Both the position numbers and the translations under genes were made by a program. Positions 43,459 to 51,548 of a stretch of DNA of 64,000 nucleotides are shown piece after piece. A model generated the notes under the pieces. It did not search any database, had not been told where the DNA came from, and was given only the letters and a program-made list of their open reading frames with translations. Where the stretch lies: NCBI GenBank assembly GCA_009649675.1, contig WJPL01000002.1, positions 558,001 through 622,000 of the forward strand, in the 5' to 3' direction. Source of the stretch: Alphaproteobacteria bacterium HT1-32. Its GTDB lineage: Bacteria; Pseudomonadota; Alphaproteobacteria; Rhodospirillales; HT1-32. The stretch's first letter is position 1; the number at the start of each line of letters is the position of its first letter.

Positions 43459-43881
43459 ATGAAAGATCAATTCACCATTGCTGATCTGGCGGCTGAGTTC
43501 GGCGTTACCAACCGGACGGTCCGGTTTTATGAGGATGCCGGGCTGATCTCACCGGCGCGGGCCGGGCAGCGCCGGATCTACAGCCAGCGGGACCGGACGC
43601 GGCTGCGGCTGATCATGCGTGGCAAGCGGCTTGGCTTTTCCATTCAGGAAATTCGCGAAATCCTTGATCTTTATGATATGGATGGCGGTGAGGTCGGTCA
43701 GCTTCAGCATTTTCTGGAGAAGATCGCGGAGCGACGTGACCATCTGGAGCAGCAGCGCCAGGACATTGCGGCGATTCTCAATGAGCTTGAACGGATTGAG
43801 GCCGATTGTTCCGAGCGCCTGACGCGGCTCAGGTCGAAGCAGGATGAGAAGAAAGCTCAACTTTCACTGACATTAGGATAG
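43459..43881 (+). CDS. liuR: MerR family regulator of leucine/isovalerate degradation (LiuR)
   Basis: A ~140-residue MerR-family regulator: winged helix (FTIADLAAEFGVTNRTVRFY, EDAGLISPARAGQRRIYSQR) and a coiled-coil dimerisation helix from about 85 to 135. It lacks metal-binding cysteines in the C-terminal part, consistent with the acyl-CoA-responsive LiuR type. It precedes the whole isovaleryl-CoA pathway and has a perfect palindrome just upstream. ATG 43459 is chosen because the operator position implies a transcript start after about 43447; in-frame TTG 43441 and ATG 43444 would be earlier. Confidence 0.85.
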   Translation: MKDQFTIADLAAEFGVTNRTVRFYEDAGLISPARAGQRRIYSQRDRTRLRLIMRGKRLGFSIQEIREILDLYDMDGGEVGQLQHFLEKIAERRDHLEQQRQDIAAILNELERIEADCSERLTRLRSKQDEKKAQLSLTLG

Positions 43882-43884
43882 GCC

Positions 43885-44367
43885 GTGACCAACGACATCA
43901 CCGCACCGGTTGTTCATGCGGAGGGACTGCCGGTTTGCCATCGGGGGGCCATCTATCCCTGGCATCATGACCATATGGGGCACATGAACGTGCAGCATTA
44001 TATCGGCAAGTTCGACGAGGCGACCTGGAACCTGTTTGCCCTGTTCGGTGTGACCGCGAAGACCCTGCGGGAAGACGGCTACAACATGGCGGCCCTGCAA
44101 CAGGATATCCGCTACAAGGCGGAACTGGTTGCAGGCGATATCATTGCCGTGACCAGCCGGATCGAGCGTCTGTCGAACAAGACCGTTACCTTCAGCCATG
44201 AGATGCGTAATCTGGGTACAGGGGCGGTTTCGGCCCAGATCCGCAATATCGCCTGCTTCATCAATTCCGCGACCCGGCAAAGCATGGCAATTCCGGAGGA
44301 TCTGCGTGCACAGATGACGGCACTGGTGACGGAACATGATGCGATTTGCGGAACGTCAGATGGCTGA
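43885..44367 (+). CDS. Acyl-CoA thioesterase (4HBT hotdog fold)
   Basis: A 160-residue hotdog protein. YPWHHDHMGHMNVQHYIGKF has the Asp/His pattern of the 4-hydroxybenzoyl-CoA thioesterase group (D-x-x-G-H-M-N), and QQDIRYKAELVAGDII matches the central strand. It would hydrolyse a short or branched acyl-CoA. The GTG start lies three bases after the liuR stop, so the genes are co-transcribed. It may prevent CoA trapping during leucine catabolism. Confidence 0.85.
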   Translation: MTNDITAPVVHAEGLPVCHRGAIYPWHHDHMGHMNVQHYIGKFDEATWNLFALFGVTAKTLREDGYNMAALQQDIRYKAELVAGDIIAVTSRIERLSNKTVTFSHEMRNLGTGAVSAQIRNIACFINSATRQSMAIPEDLRAQMTALVTEHDAICGTSDG

Positions 44368-44815
44368 GTTCACGCCGAAGGTTGCAGACTATGCCGATCG
44401 GGTGAGGGCCAGCTTCTCGCGACAGGGTGTCATGGGGCTGATGGGGGCTTCTGTATCCGCCGTGGAACCGGGGTTTGTTGAGATCCGGCTGCCCTGGCGG
44501 CAGGATCTGACCCAGCAGCATGGCTTCTTTCATGCTGGCGTCACCTCAACGATTGTTGATAGCGCCGGAGGTTATGCCGGTTATACGCTGTTTCCTGAGA
44601 ATTCCAGTGTTGTGACGGTTGAGTTCAAGGTCAACCTTGTGGCTCCGGCTGAAGGTGAAGAACTGATCGCCCGCGGGCGGGTCGTCCGTCCGGGCCGTAA
44701 TCTGACGATCTGTTCCGGCGAGGTTTTCGTCGCGACTGACAATAATGAGACGCTCTGTGCGATAATGCAGCAGACACTGATGTGCCTGCATGACAGGCCG
44801 GATCAACCGGCGTGA
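44360..44815 (+). CDS. PaaI-family thioesterase
   Basis: A 151-residue hotdog thioesterase. The PaaI pattern is [20 protein letters not shown] (asparagine replaced by glutamine/histidine positions), then [18 protein letters not shown] and [12 protein letters not shown]. The start overlaps the stop of the preceding thioesterase gene (ATGGCTGA). Two different thioesterases in tandem at the head of a liu cluster is not the standard arrangement. Substrate unknown. Confidence 0.87.
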   Translation: MAEFTPKVADYADRVRASFSRQGVMGLMGASVSAVEPGFVEIRLPWRQDLTQQHGFFHAGVTSTIVDSAGGYAGYTLFPENSSVVTVEFKVNLVAPAEGEELIARGRVVRPGRNLTICSGEVFVATDNNETLCAIMQQTLMCLHDRPDQPA

Positions 44816-44828
44816 GGAGAGAATTTCC

Positions 44829-46001
44829 ATGATTTCCAACAGTTTTCCGTCGCTTAATTTCGATCTCGGTGAAACCGCCGACATGTTGCGCGACAGCGTG
44901 GCCAGCTTTGCTGCGGATGAAATTGCCCCGCTGGCGGAAGGTGTTGACCGCGACAACGAATTCCCCAATCAGCTCTGGCGAAAGTTCGGGGATCTCGGTC
45001 TGCTCGGCATCACGGTATCAGAGGAATATGGCGGCGCTGATATGGGCTATCTGGAACATTGCATTGCGATGGAAGAGATCAGCCGGGCCTCGGCCTCTGT
45101 TGGCCTGTCCTATGGTGCGCATTCAAACCTGTGTGTGAACCAGATCTACCGGAACGGCAGCGCCGAACAGAAGCAGCGTTATCTGCCCGGGCTGATATCG
45201 GGCGAGAATATCGGTGCCCTGGCGATGAGCGAACCGGGTGCCGGATCTGATGTGGTCTCGATGAAACTTCGGGCCGAGAAGAAGGGGGATCGCTATATCC
45301 TCAACGGCAACAAGATGTGGATCACCAACGGCCCCGATGCCGATACGCTGGTGGTCTATGCGAAGACGGATCCGGAAGCCGGGCCGCGGGGCATCACCGC
45401 CTTTCTGATCGAAAAGGGGTTCAGTGGCTTCTCGACCGCGCAGAAGCTCGACAAGCTGGGTATGCGCGGATCCAACACCTGCGAGCTGGTCTTCCAGGAT
45501 TGCGAGGTACCGGCAGAGAACGTGCTGGGAGAGGTCGGTCGTGGCGTCAATGTGCTGATGAGCGGTCTGGATTATGAGCGGGCTGTGCTTGCGGCCGGGC
45601 CGGTTGGCATCATGCAGGCCTGCATGGATATCGTGCTGCCCTATGTCCATGAACGGAAGCAGTTCGGGAAACCGATCGGTGAATTCCAGCTGATGCAGGG
45701 CAAGCTGGCCGATATGTATACCACCATGAACGCCGCCAAGGCCTATGTATATGCTGTTGCCAGGGCCTGTGATCGCGGTGAGACAACCCGGAAGGATGCT
45801 GCGGGTGCTATCCTTTATGCCGCCGAGAAAGCCACCTGGATGGCGCTGGAGGCGATCCAGTGCCTTGGTGGCAACGGATATATCAACGACTATGCAACCG
45901 GACGCCTTTTGCGCGATGCAAAACTTTACGAAATTGGTGCCGGCACCAGTGAAATTCGCCGGATGCTGATCGGACGCGAACTGTTCAGCGAAACGGCCTG
46001 A
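44829..46001 (+). CDS. liuA: Isovaleryl-CoA dehydrogenase
   Basis: A 390-residue FAD acyl-CoA dehydrogenase converting isovaleryl-CoA to 3-methylcrotonyl-CoA. The catalytic glutamate sits in the isovaleryl-specific position within [16 protein letters not shown], not near the C-terminus as in other acyl-CoA dehydrogenases. Flavin and substrate motifs: [57 protein letters not shown], and the C-terminal [17 protein letters not shown], where a glycine replaces the usual catalytic Glu. First pathway enzyme of the cluster. Confidence 0.95.
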   Translation: MISNSFPSLNFDLGETADMLRDSVASFAADEIAPLAEGVDRDNEFPNQLWRKFGDLGLLGITVSEEYGGADMGYLEHCIAMEEISRASASVGLSYGAHSNLCVNQIYRNGSAEQKQRYLPGLISGENIGALAMSEPGAGSDVVSMKLRAEKKGDRYILNGNKMWITNGPDADTLVVYAKTDPEAGPRGITAFLIEKGFSGFSTAQKLDKLGMRGSNTCELVFQDCEVPAENVLGEVGRGVNVLMSGLDYERAVLAAGPVGIMQACMDIVLPYVHERKQFGKPIGEFQLMQGKLADMYTTMNAAKAYVYAVARACDRGETTRKDAAGAILYAAEKATWMALEAIQCLGGNGYINDYATGRLLRDAKLYEIGAGTSEIRRMLIGRELFSETA

Positions 46002-46014
46002 GGGGGACGAGATC

Positions 46015-46491
46015 GTGAAGCATAAGCCCTTCGATCCGCGGACGGTGCCGGGAGAGACCGGAACCGATTATCCGCCACCTTATGACAAGGCCGTTGCCGG
46101 GCGGGAGCGTGTGGCGGTTGGCGACCTGTTTGGACTGACCCAGTTCGGGGCGAACGCCACGAGACTGCGACCCGGTGCTGCGTCTGCCCAGCGACACTGG
46201 CATGCCTGCGAGGATGAGTTCATTGTCATCCTTGAAGGCGAGGCTACTCTGAAGACAGATGAAGGTGAGACAATCCTGAAGTCAGGCATGATGGCCGGAT
46301 TCCCGGCGGGTGATCAGAATGGCCATCAGTTAATAAATACTGGAAAGAATGACCTGTATTACATTGAAATTGGCTATCGTTCTCCTGTTGACAGGGTTGA
46401 ATATCCGGATGCTGACATGTTGTTTGTCCGGGATGCGGATGGTGAACATATGTTGCGTAAAGACGGGTCCCCGATTGAGGAGAAACAGTGA
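46015..46491 (+). CDS. Cupin-domain protein
   Basis: A 158-residue single-domain cupin. Motif 1 is SAQRHWHACEDEFIVILEGE with the usual two His and a Glu-type metal ligand set, and motif 2 FPAGDQNGHQLINTGKNDL. GTG start 14 bases after the dehydrogenase stop; its own stop overlaps the thiolase start (TGATG). Function unknown; it is not a recognised step of leucine degradation, so it may be an accessory or sugar/sulfur metabolism-like cupin carried in the operon. Confidence 0.85.
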   Translation: MKHKPFDPRTVPGETGTDYPPPYDKAVAGRERVAVGDLFGLTQFGANATRLRPGAASAQRHWHACEDEFIVILEGEATLKTDEGETILKSGMMAGFPAGDQNGHQLINTGKNDLYYIEIGYRSPVDRVEYPDADMLFVRDADGEHMLRKDGSPIEEKQ

Positions 46492-47681
46492 TGAACAGAT
46501 CAGATCCCATCGTTATCGTCGGGGCGGCACGTACCCCGATGGGTGGTTTTCAGGGCAGCCTCTCTGCGGTACCGGCACCTGAACTCGGAGGGACTGCAAT
46601 CAGGGCGGCACTGGAACGCGCCGGGCTGTCGCCGGACGATGTCGATGAGAGCATCATGGGTGTGGTCCTGCCCGCGGGCCTTGGTCAGGCACCGGCGCGA
46701 CAGGCGGGGCATCATGCCGGGCTGGGCTGGGATAAACCGGCGACGACCGTGAACAAGATGTGCGGTTCCGGCATGAAGGCCACCATGCTGGCCCACGACG
46801 CCATTGCTGCGGGCGTGAATGATATCATGATTGCCGGCGGCATGGAGAGCATGTCGAACGCGCCTTACCTTCTGCCAAAAGCCCGCGGGGGGCTGAGGAT
46901 GGGACATGGTGAGGTGAAGGATCATATGTTCCTCGACGGGCTGGAGGATGCTTATGACACCGGTCGTCTGATGGGAACCTTTGCCGAGGATACAGCCCGG
47001 CATTACCAGTTCACGCGCGAAGCGCAGGACGAGTTTGCGATTTCCTCGCTGACCCGTGCCCGCAAGGCGACGGAAGATGGCAGTTTTGCCGGTGAGATCA
47101 CGCCTTTCACGGTTCGCGGCCGCAAGGGGGAGACGGTTGTCGACAGCGATGAACAGCCGTTCAATGCGAACATTGATAAAATCCCGACCCTGCGCCCGGC
47201 TTTCGCCAAAGACGGATCGGTGACCGCTGCCAATTCCAGTTCGATCTCGGACGGCGGTGCGGCGCTGGTGCTGATGCGTTTGTCCGAAGCGGAAAAGCGG
47301 GGCCGGAAGCCACTGGCGATCATCAGGGGGCACAGCACGCATGCGCAGGAACCGGCCTGGTTCACAACGGCTCCGGTTGGTGCCATGCAGAAGCTGCTGG
47401 AACGAACGGGCTGGGCTGCGGGCGATGTCGATCTTTATGAAATCAATGAGGCTTTTGCCGTGGTGACCATGGCGGCCATGCGAGATCTCGATCTGCCCCA
47501 TGACAAGGTCAATATCCATGGTGGTGCCTGCGCGCTTGGGCATCCCATCGGGGCGTCCGGTGCCCGCATTCTGGTGACCCTGCTGGCGGCGATGGAGAAA
47601 CATGATTTGAAAAAAGGCATGGCCAGCCTTTGTATCGGTGGTGGCGAAGCCACAGCCATGGCTGTTGAGCGAATTAACTGA
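46491..47681 (+). CDS. Acetyl-CoA C-acetyltransferase (thiolase)
   Basis: A 396-residue thiolase II. The acyl-accepting cysteine is in VNKMCGSGMKATMLAHDA, with NEAFAV (Asn/Glu), the histidine motif GGACALGHPIGASGARI, and the second cysteine in SLCIGGGEATAMAVE. It would cleave acetoacetyl-CoA to two acetyl-CoA, completing the pathway after acetoacetate is activated, or form acetoacetyl-CoA in reverse. ATG 46491 follows GAGGAG and overlaps the cupin stop. Confidence 0.94.
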   Translation: MNRSDPIVIVGAARTPMGGFQGSLSAVPAPELGGTAIRAALERAGLSPDDVDESIMGVVLPAGLGQAPARQAGHHAGLGWDKPATTVNKMCGSGMKATMLAHDAIAAGVNDIMIAGGMESMSNAPYLLPKARGGLRMGHGEVKDHMFLDGLEDAYDTGRLMGTFAEDTARHYQFTREAQDEFAISSLTRARKATEDGSFAGEITPFTVRGRKGETVVDSDEQPFNANIDKIPTLRPAFAKDGSVTAANSSSISDGGAALVLMRLSEAEKRGRKPLAIIRGHSTHAQEPAWFTTAPVGAMQKLLERTGWAAGDVDLYEINEAFAVVTMAAMRDLDLPHDKVNIHGGACALGHPIGASGARILVTLLAAMEKHDLKKGMASLCIGGGEATAMAVERIN

Positions 47682-47727
47682 ACAGAGAAGAAGCCCCAGA
47701 GGGCAGAGTTTAACAGGAGGATACCGA

Positions 47728-48405
47728 ATGCCGACAGTACTTATCAGCGGGGCCAATCGCGGAATTGGTCTGGAACTCACCAGACAATATCGGGCGGATG
47801 GCTGGGATGTCATTGGCTGCTGCCGCACACCGGCAAAGGCCGATGACCTGAAAGCCGTTGGGGATGTACAGGTCGAGCAGCTTGATGTGACCAGTGATGA
47901 TTCCGTAAAGGCGCTTGCCGCGAAGCTGTCGGGTAAGCCTGTCGATGTCCTGTTCAACAATGCCGGTATCTATGGTCCGCGTGGATGGCAGTTCGGATCA
48001 ACAGACTTCGACGCAATGCGCGAGGTCATGGAAACCAACCTCTATGCACCGGTCCGGCTTGTGGAGGCCTTTGCTGATAACCTGGTCGCCAGCGACCAGA
48101 AGAAAATCGCCACGGTCTCCAGCCGGATGGGCTCGATTGCCTCGAACGGCAGTGGCGAGATGATTTATCGCACGTCGAAGACAGCGGTGAACATGGCAAT
48201 GAGCATTCTGGCCAAATCACTGGCCGGGCAGGGTGTTACCTCCATCGTTCTGCATCCGGGCTGGGTGCAGACAGATATGGGCGGGGCGGCCGCGGATATT
48301 GATGCAGCGACTTCAGCCCGTGGAATGCGGGCCGTTGTTGCCAGCGTGAAGCCAGCCGATACCGGTGGTTTCTTCAATTACGACGGATACTCCATCGACT
48401 GGTAG
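47728..48405 (+). CDS. Short-chain dehydrogenase/reductase
   Basis: A 225-residue SDR: ISGANRGIGLELTRQY near 6-21, NNAG near 75, catalytic SSRMGSIASNGSG and YRTSKTAVNMAMS (Tyr-x-x-x-Lys). The short C-terminus FFNYDGYSIDW is typical of the C-factor/CsgA-like SDR group. Substrate unknown. It is spaced 46 bases from the thiolase with AACAGGAGG upstream, and may act on a hydroxyacyl compound. Confidence 0.9.
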   Translation: MPTVLISGANRGIGLELTRQYRADGWDVIGCCRTPAKADDLKAVGDVQVEQLDVTSDDSVKALAAKLSGKPVDVLFNNAGIYGPRGWQFGSTDFDAMREVMETNLYAPVRLVEAFADNLVASDQKKIATVSSRMGSIASNGSGEMIYRTSKTAVNMAMSILAKSLAGQGVTSIVLHPGWVQTDMGGAAADIDAATSARGMRAVVASVKPADTGGFFNYDGYSIDW

Positions 48406-48417
48406 GGAGTGCAGGGC

Positions 48418-48924
48418 ATGACCAGATATCATCTCGCACAGATCAATGTCGGGCATACACTCTATCCGACCGACCATCCGGGAATCGCTGATTTCATGAA
48501 CCAGCTGGATGAAATCAATGCGCTGGCGGAAAGCTCGCCGGGATTTGTCTGGCGGCTCAAATCCGACAGTGGCAATGCGACGGATATATTGCTGACCGAT
48601 GATCCGCAGTTCATCATCAACATGTCGGTCTGGGAGACGCCGGGGGCCCTGTTCGATTATGTCTACAAGACCGGGCACACGAAGGTCATGGCCCGCCGCC
48701 GGGAGTGGTTCGCCCGGCCAGATGGTGCCTATCAGTGCCTGTGGTGGATACCAGCCGGTACCGAGCCGACAGCTCAGCAGGGGCTGGCCCGTCTGGCCCT
48801 TCTGGAAGCCAGCGGCCCAACGGCACAGGCCTTCACCTTCAAACAGCGTTTCCCCGCGCCTGACGGACAGTCTGACAAGGCAGGAAGCCTCTTCCCGGAC
48901 CAGCATTGCGTCGGCTGGTCATGA
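48418..48924 (+). CDS. DUF3291 domain protein
   Basis: A 168-residue protein of the DUF3291 family (dimeric alpha-beta barrel-like; YHLAQINVGHTLYPTDHPGI, FVWRLKSDSGNATDILL, INMSVWETPGALFDYVYKTG, KVMARRREWFARP). Related folds include heme- and quinol-related monooxygenases, but the family has no established function. The start at 48418 follows AGGGAG; a GTG at 48409 is in frame. It closes the first half of the liu cluster. Confidence 0.88.
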   Translation: MTRYHLAQINVGHTLYPTDHPGIADFMNQLDEINALAESSPGFVWRLKSDSGNATDILLTDDPQFIINMSVWETPGALFDYVYKTGHTKVMARRREWFARPDGAYQCLWWIPAGTEPTAQQGLARLALLEASGPTAQAFTFKQRFPAPDGQSDKAGSLFPDQHCVGWS

Positions 48925-48988
48925 CCAGAACCCACCCTGATCTCTGCATAATCATTCCATCGAAGTCTGCGGCAATGGAGATGATGAC

Positions 48989-49381
48989 ATGCAACAACAA
49001 GGTTTGGGTGACGACAACTGGCCGGAGGCAGGATTGACCCGAAATGTCCTTGCGGCGGCGTTTGAGGTCTCCAATCAACTGGGAGCAGGCTTTCTGGAGC
49101 GGGTCTATCAGAATGCCCTTCTCGTTGAGCTGAAAATCAGAGGGATTTCAACTCAGAACGAGGTTCCCCTGAATGTCTCCTACAAGGGACATGAGGTCGG
49201 GAGGTATGTAGCCGACATGATCGTCGACGACTGTCTTATTATCGAAGTTAAGGCGATAGAAAACCTGTCCCGTTCCCATGTTGGCCAAACACTCAACTAT
49301 TTGCGGGCGACAGGGAACAAACTTGCCCTGTTGATTAATTTTGGCAGGAACCGGTTACAGTATCAGAGGGTGATTCTCTGA
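48989..49381 (+). CDS. GxxExxY protein
   Basis: A 130-residue protein of the GxxExxY family. The name-giving motif is GFLERVYQNALLVELK near 36-50, followed by a PD-(D/E)XK-like region (YVADMIVDDCLIIEVKAIEN) with a possible D-x(10)-E-V-K nuclease core and LNYLRATGNKLALLINFG. The family occurs mostly in short variable elements, including intervening sequences of rRNA genes, and its biochemical role is not established. It is followed by a non-coding element with 10-bp repeats; the two probably form one mobile or variable unit inserted in the leucine cluster. Confidence 0.85.
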   Translation: MQQQGLGDDNWPEAGLTRNVLAAAFEVSNQLGAGFLERVYQNALLVELKIRGISTQNEVPLNVSYKGHEVGRYVADMIVDDCLIIEVKAIENLSRSHVGQTLNYLRATGNKLALLINFGRNRLQYQRVIL

Positions 49382-49395
49382 TGCAGAAGCTTTTG

Positions 49396-49425
49396 ACACA
49401 GATGAACACAGATAAACACAGATGG
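49396..49425. repeat. Left arm: three 10-bp tandem repeats, ACACAGAT-type
   Basis: Three consecutive decamers: ACACAGATGA (49396-49405), ACACAGATAA (49406-49415) and ACACAGATGG (49416-49425). The same three units appear in inverted order and orientation at 49556-49585, so the pair flanks a 130-base core. Confidence 0.92.
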
Positions 49426-49478
49426 CCCGGGAAACTGGCTGAATCAGTGCCGCACAGCATGGCCGTCGCTGGAATTCT

Positions 49479-49495
49479 GCACGGCAAGGCCGTGC
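49479..49495. repeat. Perfect hairpin inside the repeat element
   Basis: GCACGGC (49479-49485) pairs with GCCGTGC (49489-49495) across an AAG loop in the centre of the 130-base core, so the whole element could fold into one long structure. Confidence 0.75.
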
Positions 49496-49555
49496 GTAAA
49501 TATCCCGAAAATTCAGCCTTCGGAATAACGGAACGGCTGTCAAAAACTTGCACTA

Positions 49556-49585
49556 CCATCCGTGTTTATCTGTGTTCATCTGTGT
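49556..49585. repeat. Right arm: inverted copy of the three 10-bp repeats
   Basis: CCATCCGTGT, TTATCTGTGT and TCATCTGTGT (49556-49585) are the reverse complement of the left arm with one mismatch (ACACGGATGG for ACACAGATGG). Degenerate copies continue around 49641-49668, just before the downstream acyl-CoA dehydrogenase. Confidence 0.92.
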
Positions 49586-49696
49586 CGATAAACCTGCTCT
49601 CACGAACAGCTTCTGCATTGTCGTCAGCCACTGCTTCACATCTGTCCGTATGTGTTTATTCGCGTCATCACCTCCATGGCGACGAGGGAGCAGGTC

Positions 49697-50833
49697 ATGC
49701 TGCTTACTGAAACGCAGGAGATGATCCGGGAGACGGCCCGTGCTTTTGCGCGCGAAAAGCTGGCACCGAATGCGGCGGCTTGGGATCGGGGGTCGATATT
49801 CCCGCAGGAGGCCATCCGCGAGATGGGAAGCCTCGGCTTCATGGGGATGCTGGTGCCGGAGGAGTGGGACGGGGGAGAGTGCGATCACGTCGCCTATGCC
49901 ATGGCACTGGCGGAAATTGCGGCGGGTGACGGTTCCTGCTCGACCATCATGAGCGTACATAATTCTGTCGGCTGTATGCCGGTGCTGAAATATGGCACGG
50001 AAGATCAGAAACAGCGTTTTCTACGGCCATTGGCCCGGGGTGACATGCTGGGGGCCTTTGCGCTGACTGAACCGCATACCGGTTCCGACGCCTCAGCCAT
50101 TCGTACAAGGGCAGAACGCTCCGGGAATGGCTGGGTGCTCAATGGCACCAAGCAGTTCATCTCCTCCGGCTCCCGGGCCGATATCTGCATTGCCTTTGCG
50201 GTAACCGACCCGGCAGCGGGCAAGAAGGGAATCAGTGCCTTCATCGTGCCGACGGACAGGCCGGGATATATCGTTGCCTCAACAGAGAAGAAGCTCGGCC
50301 AGAAAGCGTCCGAAACCTGCCAGATTGTCTTTGAAGACCTGCAACTGGAAGCAGACCTGATGCTGGGGAAGGAGGGCGAGGGCTATCGCATTGCGCTTTC
50401 CAATCTGGAGGGCGGCCGGATCGGCATTGCCGCACAATCCGTTGGCATGGCGCAGGCTGCCTATGAGGCGGCTCTGTCCTATGCGAAGGAACGCACCAGT
50501 TTCGGCAAACCGATCATTCAACATCAGGCGGTGAATTTCCGCCTTGCTGATATGGCCACTCAGATCGAGGCCGCGCGGCAGATGGTGCTGCATGCGGCAT
50601 GCCTGAGAGACGCGGGACGGCCCTGCCTCAAGGAAGCATCGATGGCGAAACTGTTCGCGTCGGAAATGGCAGAGCGGGTCTGTTCAGATGCGATCCAGAC
50701 CCATGGCGGTTATGGCTATCTGAACGACTATCCGGTGGAGCGTATCTACCGTGATGTCCGGGTCTGCCAGATCTATGAAGGCACTTCAGACATTCAGCGG
50801 CTGGTGATCGGTCGCGCAATTGCAGGAGACTAA
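49697..50833 (+). CDS. Acyl-CoA dehydrogenase, short/branched-chain type
   Basis: A 378-residue acyl-CoA dehydrogenase. [20 protein letters not shown] and [20 protein letters not shown] bind FAD and substrate; the catalytic base is the glutamate in [20 protein letters not shown] near the C-terminus, the standard position, unlike the isovaleryl-CoA dehydrogenase upstream. It may act on isobutyryl- or 2-methylbutyryl-CoA. ATG 49697 follows AGGGAG; GTG 49652 and ATG 49676 are in frame but would start in or near the degenerate repeats. The isomerase gene follows after three bases. Confidence 0.92.
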   Translation: MLLTETQEMIRETARAFAREKLAPNAAAWDRGSIFPQEAIREMGSLGFMGMLVPEEWDGGECDHVAYAMALAEIAAGDGSCSTIMSVHNSVGCMPVLKYGTEDQKQRFLRPLARGDMLGAFALTEPHTGSDASAIRTRAERSGNGWVLNGTKQFISSGSRADICIAFAVTDPAAGKKGISAFIVPTDRPGYIVASTEKKLGQKASETCQIVFEDLQLEADLMLGKEGEGYRIALSNLEGGRIGIAAQSVGMAQAAYEAALSYAKERTSFGKPIIQHQAVNFRLADMATQIEAARQMVLHAACLRDAGRPCLKEASMAKLFASEMAERVCSDAIQTHGGYGYLNDYPVERIYRDVRVCQIYEGTSDIQRLVIGRAIAGD

Positions 50834-50836
50834 AGA

Positions 50837-51439
50837 ATGGCCGATCCAATTGAGTTCTGGTTCGATTTTTCCAGCCCCTATGCCTATTTCGCACAGGCCA
50901 AGATCGACGATATTGGCGCCCGTCATGGCCGGGAAACAATCTGGCGGCCGTTCCTGCTGGGGGCGGTCTTCAAGATTACCGGCATGCCGCCGCTGGTGGA
51001 AGTCCCGATGAAGGGTGAATACTGCCTCGAAGACTGGCCCCGGCTGGCCCGTTTTCAGCACCTTCCCTGGACCATGCCCGATCCCTTTCCGATTGCGACG
51101 ATTGCAGCGGCGCGTGCCTTCTACTGGCTGGATGAAACGGACCCGGCAAAGGCGAAGTCATTCGCACGGGCCTGTTTTGATACCTATTTTGGTCAGGGCA
51201 TCCAGATTGGTAAACCCGATGAGGTTGCAGCTGTTGCGGAAGGCGTCGGCGTTGATGGTGCTGCCCTGCTGGATGCGATTCAGCAGCCCGAGATAAAGGA
51301 CAAGCTGCGTCTCAATGTCGAGGCTGCGGTCGAGAAGCAGATATTCGGCTCACCGATGATCATTGTCGACGGCGAGCGATTCTGGGGCTCCGATCGTATC
51401 TGGATGGTCAAGAAGTGGCTGCAAAGCGGCGGCTGGTGA
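50837..51439 (+). CDS. 2-hydroxychromene-2-carboxylate isomerase family (kappa-GST-like DsbA fold)
   Basis: A 200-residue thioredoxin-fold protein. The N-terminus WFDFSSPYAYFAQAKID carries the serine that replaces the DsbA CxxC cysteine and activates glutathione, and the C-terminal segment EKQIFGSPMIIVDGERFWGS is characteristic. The named activity belongs to naphthalene degradation, but most homologues lie in other contexts; here it follows an acyl-CoA dehydrogenase in a leucine cluster and its substrate is unknown. A paralogue is encoded at 61336-61935. Confidence 0.88.
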   Translation: MADPIEFWFDFSSPYAYFAQAKIDDIGARHGRETIWRPFLLGAVFKITGMPPLVEVPMKGEYCLEDWPRLARFQHLPWTMPDPFPIATIAAARAFYWLDETDPAKAKSFARACFDTYFGQGIQIGKPDEVAAVAEGVGVDGAALLDAIQQPEIKDKLRLNVEAAVEKQIFGSPMIIVDGERFWGSDRIWMVKKWLQSGGW

Positions 51440-51452
51440 TGGTTTGAAACCT

Positions 51453-51484
51453 CATGTCATCCCGGCGGTCCCCGGGATGACATG
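51453..51484. repeat. REP-like palindrome before liuB
   Basis: CATGTCATCCCGG (51453-51465) and CCGGGATGACATG (51472-51484) form a perfect 13-bp inverted repeat with a six-base loop. TCATCCCGG/CCGGGATGA palindromes are frequent dispersed repeats in alphaproteobacterial intergenic regions. It may also end or stabilise the upstream message. No T run follows. Confidence 0.75.
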
Positions 51485-51548
51485 GAGGTGATGGCTTCGC
51501 CTTATCAGTTACGGGATATCTGAATCCGGTTTTTGAAAGAAAACGCAA

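Larger units (their letters stand above)
49382..49696. mobile_element. Small non-coding repeat element next to the GxxExxY gene (MITE-like)
   Basis: About 190 bases between the inverted arms plus flanks hold no supported gene; open frames here consist of translated repeat units. Arms of 30 bp with a structured core are the pattern of a miniature inverted-repeat element, although no target duplication was confirmed. It directly follows the GxxExxY stop and separates it from the acyl-CoA dehydrogenase gene. Confidence 0.5.

Noticed and set aside
49381-49710. Long open frames on both strands across the repeat element
   Set aside because: They are translations of the 10-bp repeat units, which contain no stop codons in several frames; codon usage is unlike neighbouring genes and there is no ribosome site.
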